Source: Aurantiacibacter arachoides (GTDB taxonomy: Bacteria; Pseudomonadota; Alphaproteobacteria; Sphingomonadales; Sphingomonadaceae). From it: a stretch of DNA of 64,000 nt. Below the pieces are notes generated by a model. That model had not been told where the DNA came from. It did not search any database and was given only the letters and a program-made list of their open reading frames with translations. Shown one piece after another: positions 27,341 through 36,275 of this stretch. The first letter of the stretch is position 1; the number at the start of each line of letters is the position of its first letter. A program made the translations under genes and the position numbers. The DNA is taken from the NCBI RefSeq assembly GCF_009827335.1, contig NZ_WTYH01000001.1, forward strand, positions 992,001-1,056,000, read 5' to 3'.

Positions 27341-28348
27341 GTGAGCGAGCTTGAGCCCGTGCGAAAACCGCTGAACATCTTTTATGCCGAGCCCGATCCA
27401 GATCGCTGGTTTCCCGGCGACCGCTATCCACGTCGTTTGCTGCGACACCTGATCCGCGGACCCGGCAGAGGAGGTGGACACAGACGCGTGTTCCTCAACT
27501 TGCTGGCCGGGCTGGACAGGATCGGCGTGCCCTACCGGGTGAACGATTTCCGCTATATCCGCACTCACCCCGAGGAATTGGCCTGCATAATCGGCAAACC
27601 CTTCCTGCTCGACAAGCATAAATGGCGTAACCCCATCCTGCTCGGCGCGTCCATTTATTCGCATCCCATAGACGATCCTACTCTGCTCGATCGCTTGGAC
27701 GTGCGCCGGATACTTGTGCCGGGGCCGTGGATGGAAACAATGTGCAAGCCTTACTGGGGGGACCGCGTGGAAGCGTGGCCGGTCGGCATCGATACCAGTG
27801 GCTGGTCGCCGAGTAACCTGACGCCGGAATACGACGTCCTCGTCTACGATAAGATCCTCTGGGACTACGAAAGCACGAAACCCCGCGTCGTTACTCCCAT
27901 CCTCGACGAACTGCGATCGCGGTCCCTGCGAGTGGCTGTCATCCGTTATGGTTCGTACGAGGAAGAGAATTACAGGTCACTGCTCGCCAGAAGTCGCAGC
28001 ATGGTGTTCCTGTGCGAACACGAAACCCAAGGCATCGCCTATCAGCAGGCACTCTCGTGCGGAGTGCCATTATTGGCCTGGGACCAGGGCGGTCCATGGC
28101 TGGACCCCAGTTATTTTCCCGACAAGGTCGTTTTCGAACCGATCTCCAGCGTACCTTATTTCGATTCCCGCTGCGGTGAGCGCTTCGCGTCGGCGGAAGA
28201 TTTCCCGGCAGCACTGCATGGCTTTCTCACGAAGCTGGATGCCGGAGCCTACGATCCGCGCGCCTTTGTGTTGGAAAATCTGACGCTGGAAGCCTGTGCC
28301 AGGCGCTATGTGGAAATCGCCGACTCTATCATCGCCGAACTATCCTGA
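27341..28348 (+). CDS. Glycosyltransferase-like protein (GT4/GT-B type)
   Basis: The 335-residue soluble protein reads like the GT-B fold: an N-terminal acceptor half with GGGHRRVFLNLLAGL, then a C-terminal donor half with VFLCEHETQGIAYQQALSCGVPLLAWD, whose E-x-x-x-x-A-x-x-G pattern is typical of group 1 glycosyltransferases. The start is GTG at 27341, with CTGAAGG 11 nt upstream. It is an isolated gene with no other polysaccharide genes nearby, and its wobble positions look less GC-rich than those of flanking genes, so lateral gain is possible. Donor and acceptor are unknown. Confidence 0.75.
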   Translation: MSELEPVRKPLNIFYAEPDPDRWFPGDRYPRRLLRHLIRGPGRGGGHRRVFLNLLAGLDRIGVPYRVNDFRYIRTHPEELACIIGKPFLLDKHKWRNPILLGASIYSHPIDDPTLLDRLDVRRILVPGPWMETMCKPYWGDRVEAWPVGIDTSGWSPSNLTPEYDVLVYDKILWDYESTKPRVVTPILDELRSRSLRVAVIRYGSYEEENYRSLLARSRSMVFLCEHETQGIAYQQALSCGVPLLAWDQGGPWLDPSYFPDKVVFEPISSVPYFDSRCGERFASAEDFPAALHGFLTKLDAGAYDPRAFVLENLTLEACARRYVEIADSIIAELS

Positions 28349-28388
28349 ACTCTGCGCACCCTTTCGCGGTCAATTTGTCGTTACGATT

Positions 28389-29498
28389 TCAGTGCGCCTG
28401 TAGCTGCTCGTCCAGAAAGGCGGCAATGTCAGCCTTGTCGACATCGCGGTCCAGGAACGCCTCACCCACGCCGCGCAGCAGGACGAAAGGCAGGGTGCCT
28501 GCATCCATCTTCTTGTCGTGCAGCATGTGCCCGGCAAGCGCCTCGCCAGACCCGTCGATGCCCAGCGCGGAGATTTCCGTGGGCAGGCCCACCGCGCCGA
28601 TGGCGGCGGTGATACGCTGCGCATCGGCTTCGCTGCAATAGTCCCGGCGCGCCGAATACCGCGCCGCCAGGACCATACCCAGCGCCACCGCCTCACCGTG
28701 CAGCAGCCGATCCGAAAAGCCCGTTTCGGCCTCCAGCGCGTGGCCAAAGGTATGGCCCAGATTGAGCAGCGCCCGTGCGCCGGTCGTCTCGCGCTCGTCC
28801 TGTGCCACGATGCGCGCCTTGGCCTCCACACTGGTGGTCACGGCGTGGGCGAGGGCGGCTTCGTCATGCGCCACGACCCTGTCGCCATTGGCCTCGCACC
28901 AGGCGAAGAACCGGGCGTCGCCGAGGACGCCGTACTTGATGACCTCGGCATAGCCGCAACGCATCTCGCGATCCGGCAGCGTGCCGAGCACCTCGGTATC
29001 GGCGATCACCAGGGCGGGCTGGTGAAAGGCACCGACCAGGTTCTTGCCCGCACCGGCGTTGATCGCGGTCTTGCCGCCTACCGAACTGTCGACCTGCGCC
29101 AGCAATGTGGTGGGTATCTGAATGAACCCGCACCCGCGTTTCAGGATGGCGGCGGCAAAACCCGTCAGGTCGCCGATCACCCCGCCGCCAAAGGCGATCA
29201 CCGTGTCGCCGCGCTCCATCTCCTGGGCCAGCAACCATTCGACGGTGCGGGCGAGGTTGTCCCAGCTCTTCGCGCCTTCGCCGGGTGCATGAATCAGGAA
29301 GTTAGGAGCGAACCCTTCGCGTTCCAGCGCCGCGCCCAGAACCTTGCCCCAGCGCGCGTGGACGTTGGTATCGGTGACCACCGGCACGCTCGTCTTGCGC
29401 AGCAGCGACCCCGCCAGCGGGCCGATTTCGCGTAGCAGGTTGCCACCGATGCGTACATCGTAGCTGCGTCCGGCCAGGTCGACGTTCACGGTAGCCAT
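28389..29498 (-). CDS. aroB: 3-dehydroquinate synthase
   Basis: The 369-residue NAD- and metal-dependent enzyme makes 3-dehydroquinate from DAHP in the shikimate pathway. The NAD loop GGGVIGDLTGFAAA, KTAINAGAGKNLVGAFHQP and the metal ligands in GHTFGHALE and HGEAVALGM are all visible. Its start overlaps the end of aroK by 13 nt, so aroK-aroB are co-translated. Confidence 0.97.
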   Translation of the reverse strand: MATVNVDLAGRSYDVRIGGNLLREIGPLAGSLLRKTSVPVVTDTNVHARWGKVLGAALEREGFAPNFLIHAPGEGAKSWDNLARTVEWLLAQEMERGDTVIAFGGGVIGDLTGFAAAILKRGCGFIQIPTTLLAQVDSSVGGKTAINAGAGKNLVGAFHQPALVIADTEVLGTLPDREMRCGYAEVIKYGVLGDARFFAWCEANGDRVVAHDEAALAHAVTTSVEAKARIVAQDERETTGARALLNLGHTFGHALEAETGFSDRLLHGEAVALGMVLAARYSARRDYCSEADAQRITAAIGAVGLPTEISALGIDGSGEALAGHMLHDKKMDAGTLPFVLLRGVGEAFLDRDVDKADIAAFLDEQLQAH

Positions 29499-30064
29499 CG
29501 GTCGAGTGCCTCCACGATGCGTCGCACGGCGACATGGTGCGGCCCGGTGTCGCTGGCGACGTGGATATGGGCCTGTGCATAGGATGGCTCGCGCGCGGCC
29601 TGCATCGTCGCCACGAGTTCGCGGGTGTCGCCGCCTTCTAGCAGCGGACGTTTGTCGTTGCGGCTGACGCGCTCGACCAGCGTATCCGTTTCGGCGTTCA
29701 GCCAGATGGCGACCGCATTTTCGAGGATGATCGCGCGCGTTTCTTCGGTCACGAAGGCACCGCCGCCCGTCGCGATCACGCTGCCCGATCCGGCGTCTTC
29801 CATCAGGCGGGCGATCACCCGCCGTTCCCCGTCGCGGAAGTAGGCCTCGCCAAAGCTGTCGAAAATGTCGCGGATGGGCATGTTCGCTGCCGCGACGATC
29901 TCGTCATCGGCATCGGTAAAGGCCATGCCGAGCGCGGCGGCCAGCTTGCGCCCGACGGTCGACTTGCCCACGCCCATCATCCCCACCAGCACCAGCGGCC
30001 GATCCAGCCGCTGGCGGACCGATCGCACCGTGGAGGCATCGGGCAGGTGCTTGGCAATGGTCAT
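29486..30064 (-). CDS. aroK: Shikimate kinase
   Basis: The 192-residue P-loop kinase phosphorylates shikimate. The Walker A loop is VGMMGVGKST, the shikimate-binding residues are in FTDADDEI, FRDGERRVI and ATGGGAFV, and the lid includes RNDKRPLL. I start at the ATG at 30064; the longer open frame to 30307 overlaps the divergent small membrane-protein gene and lacks coding character. It is the first gene of aroK-aroB. Confidence 0.96.
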   Translation of the reverse strand: MTIAKHLPDASTVRSVRQRLDRPLVLVGMMGVGKSTVGRKLAAALGMAFTDADDEIVAAANMPIRDIFDSFGEAYFRDGERRVIARLMEDAGSGSVIATGGGAFVTEETRAIILENAVAIWLNAETDTLVERVSRNDKRPLLEGGDTRELVATMQAAREPSYAQAHIHVASDTGPHHVAVRRIVEALDRWLP

Positions 30065-30172
30065 TGCCGCAAGGCCTATAGATGGGCTAACCGCGCTGGC
30101 AAGGTCGCGATCGGGGTTGTCCGAAGGTGCGACGCAATGGAGCCGGATTTGCCGCAAAACGGAATGGGCCGC

Positions 30173-30313
30173 ATGAAATTGGGACGCAATACGATCTGGC
30201 TGGTGGCGCTGGTGCTGATCGGCGCGGTGCTGCTGCTCGCCTGGTATGATGGCGGGCGGCAGGAACAGCGCATGATCGTGGAGCCGGTCGCGGTGTCGGG
30301 TGCGCAATCATGA
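30173..30313 (+). CDS. Small single-pass membrane protein, 46 residues
   Basis: The protein has a short basic start (MKLGRN), one hydrophobic helix (about 7-26) and a charged C-terminal tail of 20 residues. Its stop overlaps the start of the next gene as ATGA, so the two are translationally coupled. I know no function; coupling suggests it serves with the 611-residue exported protein. Confidence 0.65.
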   Translation: MKLGRNTIWLVALVLIGAVLLLAWYDGGRQEQRMIVEPVAVSGAQS

Positions 30314-32145
30314 AACGGGCTGTCTGGTTCCTGAACGGCGCCGCGCTGGCGCTGACCTCCACGGTCGCGCTGGCTGGCGATCCCGAGGACCTCATTCCTC
30401 CCGCCTTTCGCAATCAGCCGCAAACCGCGCCCAGCCCGTCTCCCAGCGCTGCGCCGACCTCGTCACCGAGTGCACCGGGCGGGACGCCGGTGGTGCAGGA
30501 ATTGCCCGACAACTACCGCACGCCATCGCGCGGACTGACCAGTCAGGGTGCCCCGCGGGTGGCCCTCCCGCCGGGTTTCCCCTCGATGGCGGAGATCGAG
30601 CGGATGGAACCCGATGAGCTCGACGTATTGTTCGGGCTGCGCCCCAAGTTCGACATCCCCGTCGCCGCCCGCCGCGCGGTGGAGCGGGTCGGCGTGGTAT
30701 CGCGCGAGGAGGGCGGCTTTGCCTCGGCCTCCCTTGCCGGCCAGCCGGCGGCGCTGGTGCGAGCTGCGCTGGTTGCCAGCGACGGGCCAATGGTTTCGCG
30801 CTGGGGCCACATCCTCATGCGCCGCGTGCTCGCCAGCCGTCTCGACGCGCCGCGTGGCATGGACCCGGTGGAATTCGCGGCCCTGCGCGCCCGGGCGCTT
30901 GGCGGCATGGGCGAAAGCGCCGTCGCGCGCGCGCTGGTGCAGGACATCGATGGCTCCAACTACAATCGCGCACTGACCGATGCCGCGTTTAACGCCTACC
31001 TAGGGACCGGCGACGTGCTCGGCATGTGCCCCGTGGCGCGGCTGCAAAGCGACGTGCGCGAGGACGGCGAGTGGCAGTTGCTGAAGGCGCTGTGCTCGGC
31101 CTACGGCGGCGAAGTCCGCTCGGCCGAACGCTCGCTCGACCGCGCGCTGGGCACCGGCGCCGCGCCCGAGATCGACGTGCGCCTGGCTCAACGCTATGCC
31201 GGGGCGGCGGGTGAGGCCAACCGTGCGGTCAACATCGAATGGGACGGCGTGGAGGAAATCACGCCCTGGCGCTTCGCGCTTGCCCGCGCGCTCGGCGTGG
31301 AACTGCCCGAAGGGTTCGAGGTGGAGGGCGCCAATCTCTACGCCGACGTGCTGATCCCGGCGAGCCCGTTGCTCGACCGTGTCAGCGCCTCCGACGCGGC
31401 GGGTGCGCGCGGAATCCTGTCGTCATCGGCGATGGTCGATCTGTATTCGCAGCTTTACGCCAGCGACCGATACGAAGCGAGCGAGAAGGGCGACGCTGCC
31501 CTGCTGCGCGATGCCTATGTCGCCAACACGGCCGCACAGCGCCTGGCCGCCATGCGCAGTCTGTGGGAAGGCGACGAAGGATACGGACGCGTGGTGCTGA
31601 CGGCCTTTGCCGCCGCTCGCCTGCCGGTAAACGAGGCCATGCAGCCTGACGCCGATCGCCTCATCGCCTCCATGCTCGCCGCCGGGCTCGACGCCAACGC
31701 CCTGCGCTGGGGCGGGGTGGTCGACGAGGGAAGCCTGGGCTGGGCGCTGCTCGCCCTGGCGCAACCTGTGCGCGAAGACATCGTGGGCAGCGGCGCGGTG
31801 GGCGACTTCATCGACGGCGACGCCAGCGCCGGAAAGCGCAAATCCGCCTTCCTCATCGCCGGGCTTGCCGGTCTGGGTCGCCTCGATCTCGACGATCTTG
31901 CCGATTATGGCGAGGAATTCGGCAGCACCTATACCCGCACCAGCCCCTGGAGCCAGAAGATCGATCGCGCGGCCGCGGTGGGCAATCCGGCTCTGGTCGC
32001 ATTGCTGGCCGGCCTCGGCATGCAGGGCGAAAGCTGGGAGCGGATGACCCCGCGCCAGCTCTATCACATCGTCGCGGCGCTGAACCGCGTAGGCCTGTCC
32101 GCCGAAGCCAGGATGATCGCCGCGGAGGCGGTTGCGCGGGGCTGA
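30310..32145 (+). CDS. Exported protein of unknown function, 611 residues, helical-repeat-like
   Basis: A signal peptide (about 1-22, ending VALAG) is followed by a Pro/Ser/Thr-rich linker (about 33-60), then a long Ala/Leu-rich region that reads as successive alpha helices, suggestive of TPR- or HEAT-like repeats. There are two cysteines in the middle (near 238 and 258) that might pair in the periplasm. No catalytic motif is recognised. It is coupled to the small membrane protein before it, and xerD starts 3 nt after its stop, so transcription probably continues into xerD and accA. Confidence 0.72.
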   Translation: MKRAVWFLNGAALALTSTVALAGDPEDLIPPAFRNQPQTAPSPSPSAAPTSSPSAPGGTPVVQELPDNYRTPSRGLTSQGAPRVALPPGFPSMAEIERMEPDELDVLFGLRPKFDIPVAARRAVERVGVVSREEGGFASASLAGQPAALVRAALVASDGPMVSRWGHILMRRVLASRLDAPRGMDPVEFAALRARALGGMGESAVARALVQDIDGSNYNRALTDAAFNAYLGTGDVLGMCPVARLQSDVREDGEWQLLKALCSAYGGEVRSAERSLDRALGTGAAPEIDVRLAQRYAGAAGEANRAVNIEWDGVEEITPWRFALARALGVELPEGFEVEGANLYADVLIPASPLLDRVSASDAAGARGILSSSAMVDLYSQLYASDRYEASEKGDAALLRDAYVANTAAQRLAAMRSLWEGDEGYGRVVLTAFAAARLPVNEAMQPDADRLIASMLAAGLDANALRWGGVVDEGSLGWALLALAQPVREDIVGSGAVGDFIDGDASAGKRKSAFLIAGLAGLGRLDLDDLADYGEEFGSTYTRTSPWSQKIDRAAAVGNPALVALLAGLGMQGESWERMTPRQLYHIVAALNRVGLSAEARMIAAEAVARG

Positions 32146-32148
32146 GCC

Positions 32149-33060
32149 TTGAGCACCGCCGTCGACGCCTTTCTCGCCATGCTCGCTGCCGAGCGCGGCG
32201 CGGCGGCCAACACGCTGGCGGCGTATCGCCGTGACCTCGTAGGCGCGAGCGAGGTTGTGGGCGATCTTGCCACCGTGCATCGCGACAGGCTGGCTGACCT
32301 GCCCCGCGCCTGGGCGCATCTGGCCCCGGCCAGCGTGGCGCGCAAGGTTTCCGCGCTGCGCCAGTTCTACGGCTTTTGCATCGACGATGGCCTGCGCGCG
32401 GACGATCCCTCCGGCGTCCTCCCGCGCCCGCAGGCCCGCCGACCCCTGCCGCGCGTGCTGGGCCACGCAGACGTCGAACGGCTGCTGCACGCGGCGGAGG
32501 ATGATGCCGTGGGCGAAGGCGCGGCGGCCGTGCGGATGCTGGCGCTTCTGGAATTGCTCTACGGTTCGGGCCTGCGCGCCAGCGAACTGGTATCCTTGCC
32601 CGTCAGTGCTGTGCCACGCGATGCGCCTTTCCTAACCCTCACCGGCAAGGGCGGGCAGCAGCGCATGGTGCCGGTTTCCCGCCGTGCGCAGGCTGCGCTG
32701 GCGCGGTGGATGGCAGTGCGCCCTGCCGGCGGATCGGCCTGGCTCTTTCCCTCGCGCGCGGGCCATATTTCGCGGGTGCGCCTGTTCCAGCTGGTCAAGG
32801 CGCTGGCGGCGCGTGCCGGGATCGACCCTGCCAGGGTCAGCCCGCACGTGCTGCGCCATGCCTTTGCCACCCATTTGCTGGAGGGCGGGGCGGATCTGCG
32901 GGTGCTGCAAACGCTGCTCGGCCATGCCGACATCGCCACCACGCAGATCTACACCCATGTCGATGCCGCGCAGCTGGTGGCGCTGGTGAACGAGCGGCAC
33001 CCGCTTGCCGCCCGCACTCCTGAAGGCCAGACGCTTGCAGATGGGCGCGGCGGAAGCTAG
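32149..33060 (+). CDS. xerD: Tyrosine recombinase XerD-like
   Basis: The 303-residue recombinase has an N-terminal SAM-like core-binding domain (about 1-85) and a catalytic domain with the full active-site set: Arg in GSGLRASELVS, Lys in LTGKGGQQRM, HVLRHAFATH (His/Arg), His in LLGHADIATT and the nucleophile Tyr in QIYTHV. XerC/XerD resolve chromosome dimers at dif with FtsK. XerD is my choice over XerC by overall similarity and by its neighbour accA; confidence in that split is moderate. It is not a phage integrase, since no attachment sites or phage genes lie nearby. The start is TTG at 32149. Confidence 0.88.
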   Translation: MSTAVDAFLAMLAAERGAAANTLAAYRRDLVGASEVVGDLATVHRDRLADLPRAWAHLAPASVARKVSALRQFYGFCIDDGLRADDPSGVLPRPQARRPLPRVLGHADVERLLHAAEDDAVGEGAAAVRMLALLELLYGSGLRASELVSLPVSAVPRDAPFLTLTGKGGQQRMVPVSRRAQAALARWMAVRPAGGSAWLFPSRAGHISRVRLFQLVKALAARAGIDPARVSPHVLRHAFATHLLEGGADLRVLQTLLGHADIATTQIYTHVDAAQLVALVNERHPLAARTPEGQTLADGRGGS

Positions 33061-33069
33061 CGCGTCGCG

Positions 33070-34023
33070 ATGATTTCCTTCCTCGAATTCGAGAAACCCG
33101 TCGCCGAGCTGGAACAGCGCATCGAAGACCTGCGCACCGCCGCCGGAAAGGACGGGCTGGCCGACATTTCCAAGGAGCTGGAACGGCTCGAGCAGAAAAG
33201 CGCCAGGCTGCTCGAAACCACCTACGCCAGCCTCACGCCGTGGCAGAAGACGCAGGTCGCCCGCCATCCCGGCCGGCCGCATTTCCGCGACTACGTCCAG
33301 CAGGGCTTCGATCACTTCATGCCCTTGGGCGGCGACCGCCTGTATGGAGACGATCAGGCCATCATGGGCGGCCTTGCCACCTTGAAAGGGCGCAAGGTCG
33401 TGCTGATCGGGCACGAGAAGGGCAACGACACGGAAAGCCGCATCCGGCACAACTTCGGCATGGGCAAGCCAGAGGGGTATCGCAAGGCGATCCGCCTGAT
33501 GGAACTTGCCGACCGTTTCGCGCTGCCGGTGGTGACGCTGGTCGATACCTCGGGCGCGTTCCCCGGCATCGAGGCGGAGGAACGCGGCCAGGCCGAGGCC
33601 ATCGCCCGCTCGACCGAGGCGTGCCTTGCGCTGGGTGTGCCCATGGTGGCGGCAATCGTGGGCGAGGGCGGATCGGGCGGCGCGGTGGCGCTGGCGAGCG
33701 CCGAACGGGTCCTGATGTTCGAGCACGCGGTCTATTCCGTGATCTCGCCCGAGGGTTGTGCCTCGATCCTGTGGCGCACGGCGGAAAAGGCACCGCAGGC
33801 TGCCGAGGCGATGAAGCTGACGGCGCAGAACCTGCTGCAACTCAAAGTGATCGACCGCATCGTGTCCGAGCCGCTGGGCGGAGCGCAGCGGGACCCGGGC
33901 AAGGCGATCGGCGCGCTGGTCGATGCCATCGACGACGAGCTGGAAACGCTTTCCTCCTTGTCGTCCGATGACCTGCGCCGCCAGCGCGAGGAACGCTTTC
34001 TCGCCATCGGCCAGGATATCTAG
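33070..34023 (+). CDS. accA: Acetyl-CoA carboxylase carboxyltransferase subunit alpha
   Basis: The 317-residue subunit, together with AccD, transfers the carboxyl group from biotin to acetyl-CoA to give malonyl-CoA. Conserved stretches include FRDYVQQGFDHF, LIGHEKGNDT, DTSGAFPGIEAEERGQ and IVGEGGSGGAVAL. Length is standard. It starts 9 nt after xerD. Confidence 0.97.
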   Translation: MISFLEFEKPVAELEQRIEDLRTAAGKDGLADISKELERLEQKSARLLETTYASLTPWQKTQVARHPGRPHFRDYVQQGFDHFMPLGGDRLYGDDQAIMGGLATLKGRKVVLIGHEKGNDTESRIRHNFGMGKPEGYRKAIRLMELADRFALPVVTLVDTSGAFPGIEAEERGQAEAIARSTEACLALGVPMVAAIVGEGGSGGAVALASAERVLMFEHAVYSVISPEGCASILWRTAEKAPQAAEAMKLTAQNLLQLKVIDRIVSEPLGGAQRDPGKAIGALVDAIDDELETLSSLSSDDLRRQREERFLAIGQDI

Positions 34024-34136
34024 CCCCAGGAGCCGACGGGCACGGCGGGAACATTGCGTTCCTGAAGAGGTTCTCGAAAACATTGAACGGGCGGACTTTT
34101 CGCCTGTCGCTGTTTTTCCTGCGAGGAGCCCGCCAG

Positions 34137-35624
34137 ATGTCGCAATCCCTTATCCGCAAGTTCAAGACCGTCGCCCTGATCGGTGCCGGTTCGCTGACCA
34201 TGGCCGCCTGCGCCACCGTTCCGGGCTCCAACGTTCCCGCCGGCTCACCCATCACGCAGGCCGAGGCGCAGCAGGGCGCGCAGTATCACGAACAGTTCGT
34301 AGCCGAATTCGGCGGCGAGATGACCGGCCCGCAGGCGCAGTACGTGCAGCAGGTGGGCCAGAACATCGCCGTGCAGTCGGGCCTGGCCACCACGCCGGGC
34401 GCCTTCGACGTTACCCTGCTGAATTCGAGCGTGAACAACGCCTTCGCGGTTCCGGGCGGCTACGTCTATGCCACGCGCCAGCTGGTCAACCTGATGAACA
34501 ACGAGGCGGAACTCGCCGCCGTGCTCGGCCATGAAGTCGGCCACGTCGCGGCGCGGCACTCGGCGCGCCGGCAGGCCAATGCCCAGCGCAACCAGCTTCT
34601 GGGCGTCGGCGGGGCGATCCTTTCGAGCATCCTTCTGGGAGGCAACAGCCCGGTCGGCCAGCAACTGTCGCAGGCGGCGCTGCAGGGCTCGCAGCTTCTG
34701 ACGCTCAGCTACTCGCGCAACCAGGAACTGGAGGCCGACCAACTGGGCATCCAGTATCTCAATTCCGCCGGCTACGATCCGCGCGCGATGGCATCGCTCT
34801 TGCAGAGCCTCGCCATGCAGAACCAGCTCGATGCGCAATTGCAGGGCCGCGACAACGCGACGATCCCGGAATGGGCCAGCACCCACCCTGATCCTGCCAG
34901 CCGTGTCCAGTCCGCAATGCAGATGGCCGGAAACGCTACGGGCGTGACCAACCGCGACACCTTCCTCAGCCGTATCGATGGCATGATCTACGGTGACGAC
35001 CCGCAGCAGGGCGTGATCGAAGGGCGGCAGTTCATCCACCCGACCCTGCGCCTCAGCTTCACAGCGCCGCAGGGCTATTACATGGTCAACGGCACCCGCG
35101 CGGTGAGCGTGAATGGCGATGGCGGTCGTGCCCAGCTGACGACGGGCCAGTCGACCGGCAATCTAGACAGTTACGTGCGGTCCGTGTTCACCGCGCTTGG
35201 CGGGCAGCAGACGCAGATCGCCCCGGCGAGCGTGCAGACCACCACCGTCAACGGTATTCCGGCAGCCTATGGCACGGCGCGGGTCAACAACGGCCAGCAG
35301 CAGGTGGACGTAACCGTGTTCGCCTACGACTTCGGCGGCGGGCAGACCTACCACTTCCAGTCGATCACCCCGGCGGGCCAGGCCGGGACCTTCAACTCGC
35401 TCTATCAGTCGATGCGCCGTCTCTCCGCGCAGGAAGCGGGCAGCGTGGTGCCCCGCCGGATCGACATCGTGCAGGCGGGCGGCGGCGATTCGATCGCCAC
35501 GCTGTCGCGTCGCATGGCCTACACCGACGGGCAGGAAGCGCGCTTCCGCGTGCTGAATGGTCTGACCTCGGGCGAACAGGTCGTGCCCGGCCAGCGGTAC
35601 AAGATCGTCGTACAGTCTAACTGA
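34137..35624 (+). CDS. M48-family zinc metalloprotease lipoprotein, BepA-like
   Basis: The 495-residue protein has a signal peptide with lipobox TMAAC, so it is probably a periplasm-facing lipoprotein. The zinc site HEVGH is followed by the third ligand in the downstream NQELEADQLG segment. The family (BepA/LoiP-like) degrades or helps assemble outer-membrane proteins such as LptD. The C-terminal part (about 300-495) is not typical of BepA, which has TPRs; instead it ends with a LysM-like segment from about 440. The ATG at 34137 sits after GAGGAG and is preferred over an upstream in-frame start at 34083. Confidence 0.9.
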   Translation: MSQSLIRKFKTVALIGAGSLTMAACATVPGSNVPAGSPITQAEAQQGAQYHEQFVAEFGGEMTGPQAQYVQQVGQNIAVQSGLATTPGAFDVTLLNSSVNNAFAVPGGYVYATRQLVNLMNNEAELAAVLGHEVGHVAARHSARRQANAQRNQLLGVGGAILSSILLGGNSPVGQQLSQAALQGSQLLTLSYSRNQELEADQLGIQYLNSAGYDPRAMASLLQSLAMQNQLDAQLQGRDNATIPEWASTHPDPASRVQSAMQMAGNATGVTNRDTFLSRIDGMIYGDDPQQGVIEGRQFIHPTLRLSFTAPQGYYMVNGTRAVSVNGDGGRAQLTTGQSTGNLDSYVRSVFTALGGQQTQIAPASVQTTTVNGIPAAYGTARVNNGQQQVDVTVFAYDFGGGQTYHFQSITPAGQAGTFNSLYQSMRRLSAQEAGSVVPRRIDIVQAGGGDSIATLSRRMAYTDGQEARFRVLNGLTSGEQVVPGQRYKIVVQSN

Positions 35625-35690
35625 GGGCGAATGCGTAAGCAGGGGTGCCGGTTCGCCGACATCCATTTCGGCTTTCGCGAGGCGCAAAGA

Positions 35691-35726
35691 AAAAGGGCGG
35701 CAGGTTTCCCTGCCGCCCTTCCTTTT
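35691..35726. terminator. Bidirectional intrinsic terminator between the M48 gene and flp
   Basis: AAGGGCGGCAGG (35693-35704) pairs perfectly with CCTGCCGCCCTT (35709-35720) around a TTTC loop. It has an A-rich flank on the left and CCTTTT on the right, so it can end transcription from both convergent genes. Confidence 0.9.
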
Positions 35727-35745
35727 GGCGTTATGCCGTCAGCGA

Positions 35746-35928
35746 TTAGCCGTTGGCCGTGTTCGCTTCGGTCAGCTCGGTGCTGACGTTGTTGAAGGTC
35801 GTGCTCAGCTCATTGCCGAGGCTCTGCATGGCAGTGATCGCGGCAACGGCGATAAGGGCAGCGATCAGGCCGTATTCGATGGCGGTGGCACCCTGCTCGT
35901 CGCGGATGAGGTTCTTGAAAAAGGTCAT
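35746..35928 (-). CDS. Flp-family type IVb pilin (copy 1)
   Basis: The 60-residue prepilin has a short leader MTFFKNLIRDEQG, cleaved after Gly, then ATAIEYGLIAALIAV, the hydrophobic helix with the conserved Glu-Tyr pair. Such pilins build Tad/Flp adhesive pili once cleaved by a TadV/CpaA peptidase. A good ribosome-binding site (AGGAG) lies 7 nt before the ATG. No tad/cpa assembly genes are in the window, only a second pilin just upstream. Confidence 0.93.
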   Translation of the reverse strand: MTFFKNLIRDEQGATAIEYGLIAALIAVAAITAMQSLGNELSTTFNNVSTELTEANTANG

Positions 35929-36020
35929 GTGTAGTCTCCTGGATCTTGTCTTCGTTACCCGGCTCTTCCGTAAAGCCGGTCGAGCTATTTCCCGACTAAG
36001 GGAAAATTCTTGAAAAATTC

Positions 36021-36212
36021 CTAACCATTCTGTTGATTGGAATTGTTCACTTTGGTTTCCACCCCATTCCACATGGCGATGGTGGAATCCGCGAGACCTT
36101 GCAGTGCGGTGATCATCGCGATGACAATCAACGCAACAATCAGCCCGTACTCAACCGCGGTCGCCCCGCTGGTGTCACGAAAAATTCGCCTTAAGAAAGT
36201 CTTGGCCGACAC
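36021..36212 (-). CDS. Flp-family type IVb pilin (copy 2)
   Basis: The 63-residue prepilin has leader RRIFRDTSG followed by ATAVEYGLIVALIVI, the same cleavage and Glu-Tyr pattern as copy 1, but only moderate identity in the tail. It starts with GTG. The two pilins are 92 bp apart on the same strand. The tail ends Asn/Gln-rich. It may be a minor pilin or a duplicate. Confidence 0.88.
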   Translation of the reverse strand: MSAKTFLRRIFRDTSGATAVEYGLIVALIVIAMITALQGLADSTIAMWNGVETKVNNSNQQNG

Positions 36213-36275
36213 GCACAGGTTCCCGTGTTACTTCCGCGGTGAAGGCCGGTTTGTCATCCAGGTGCTAACAAAACG

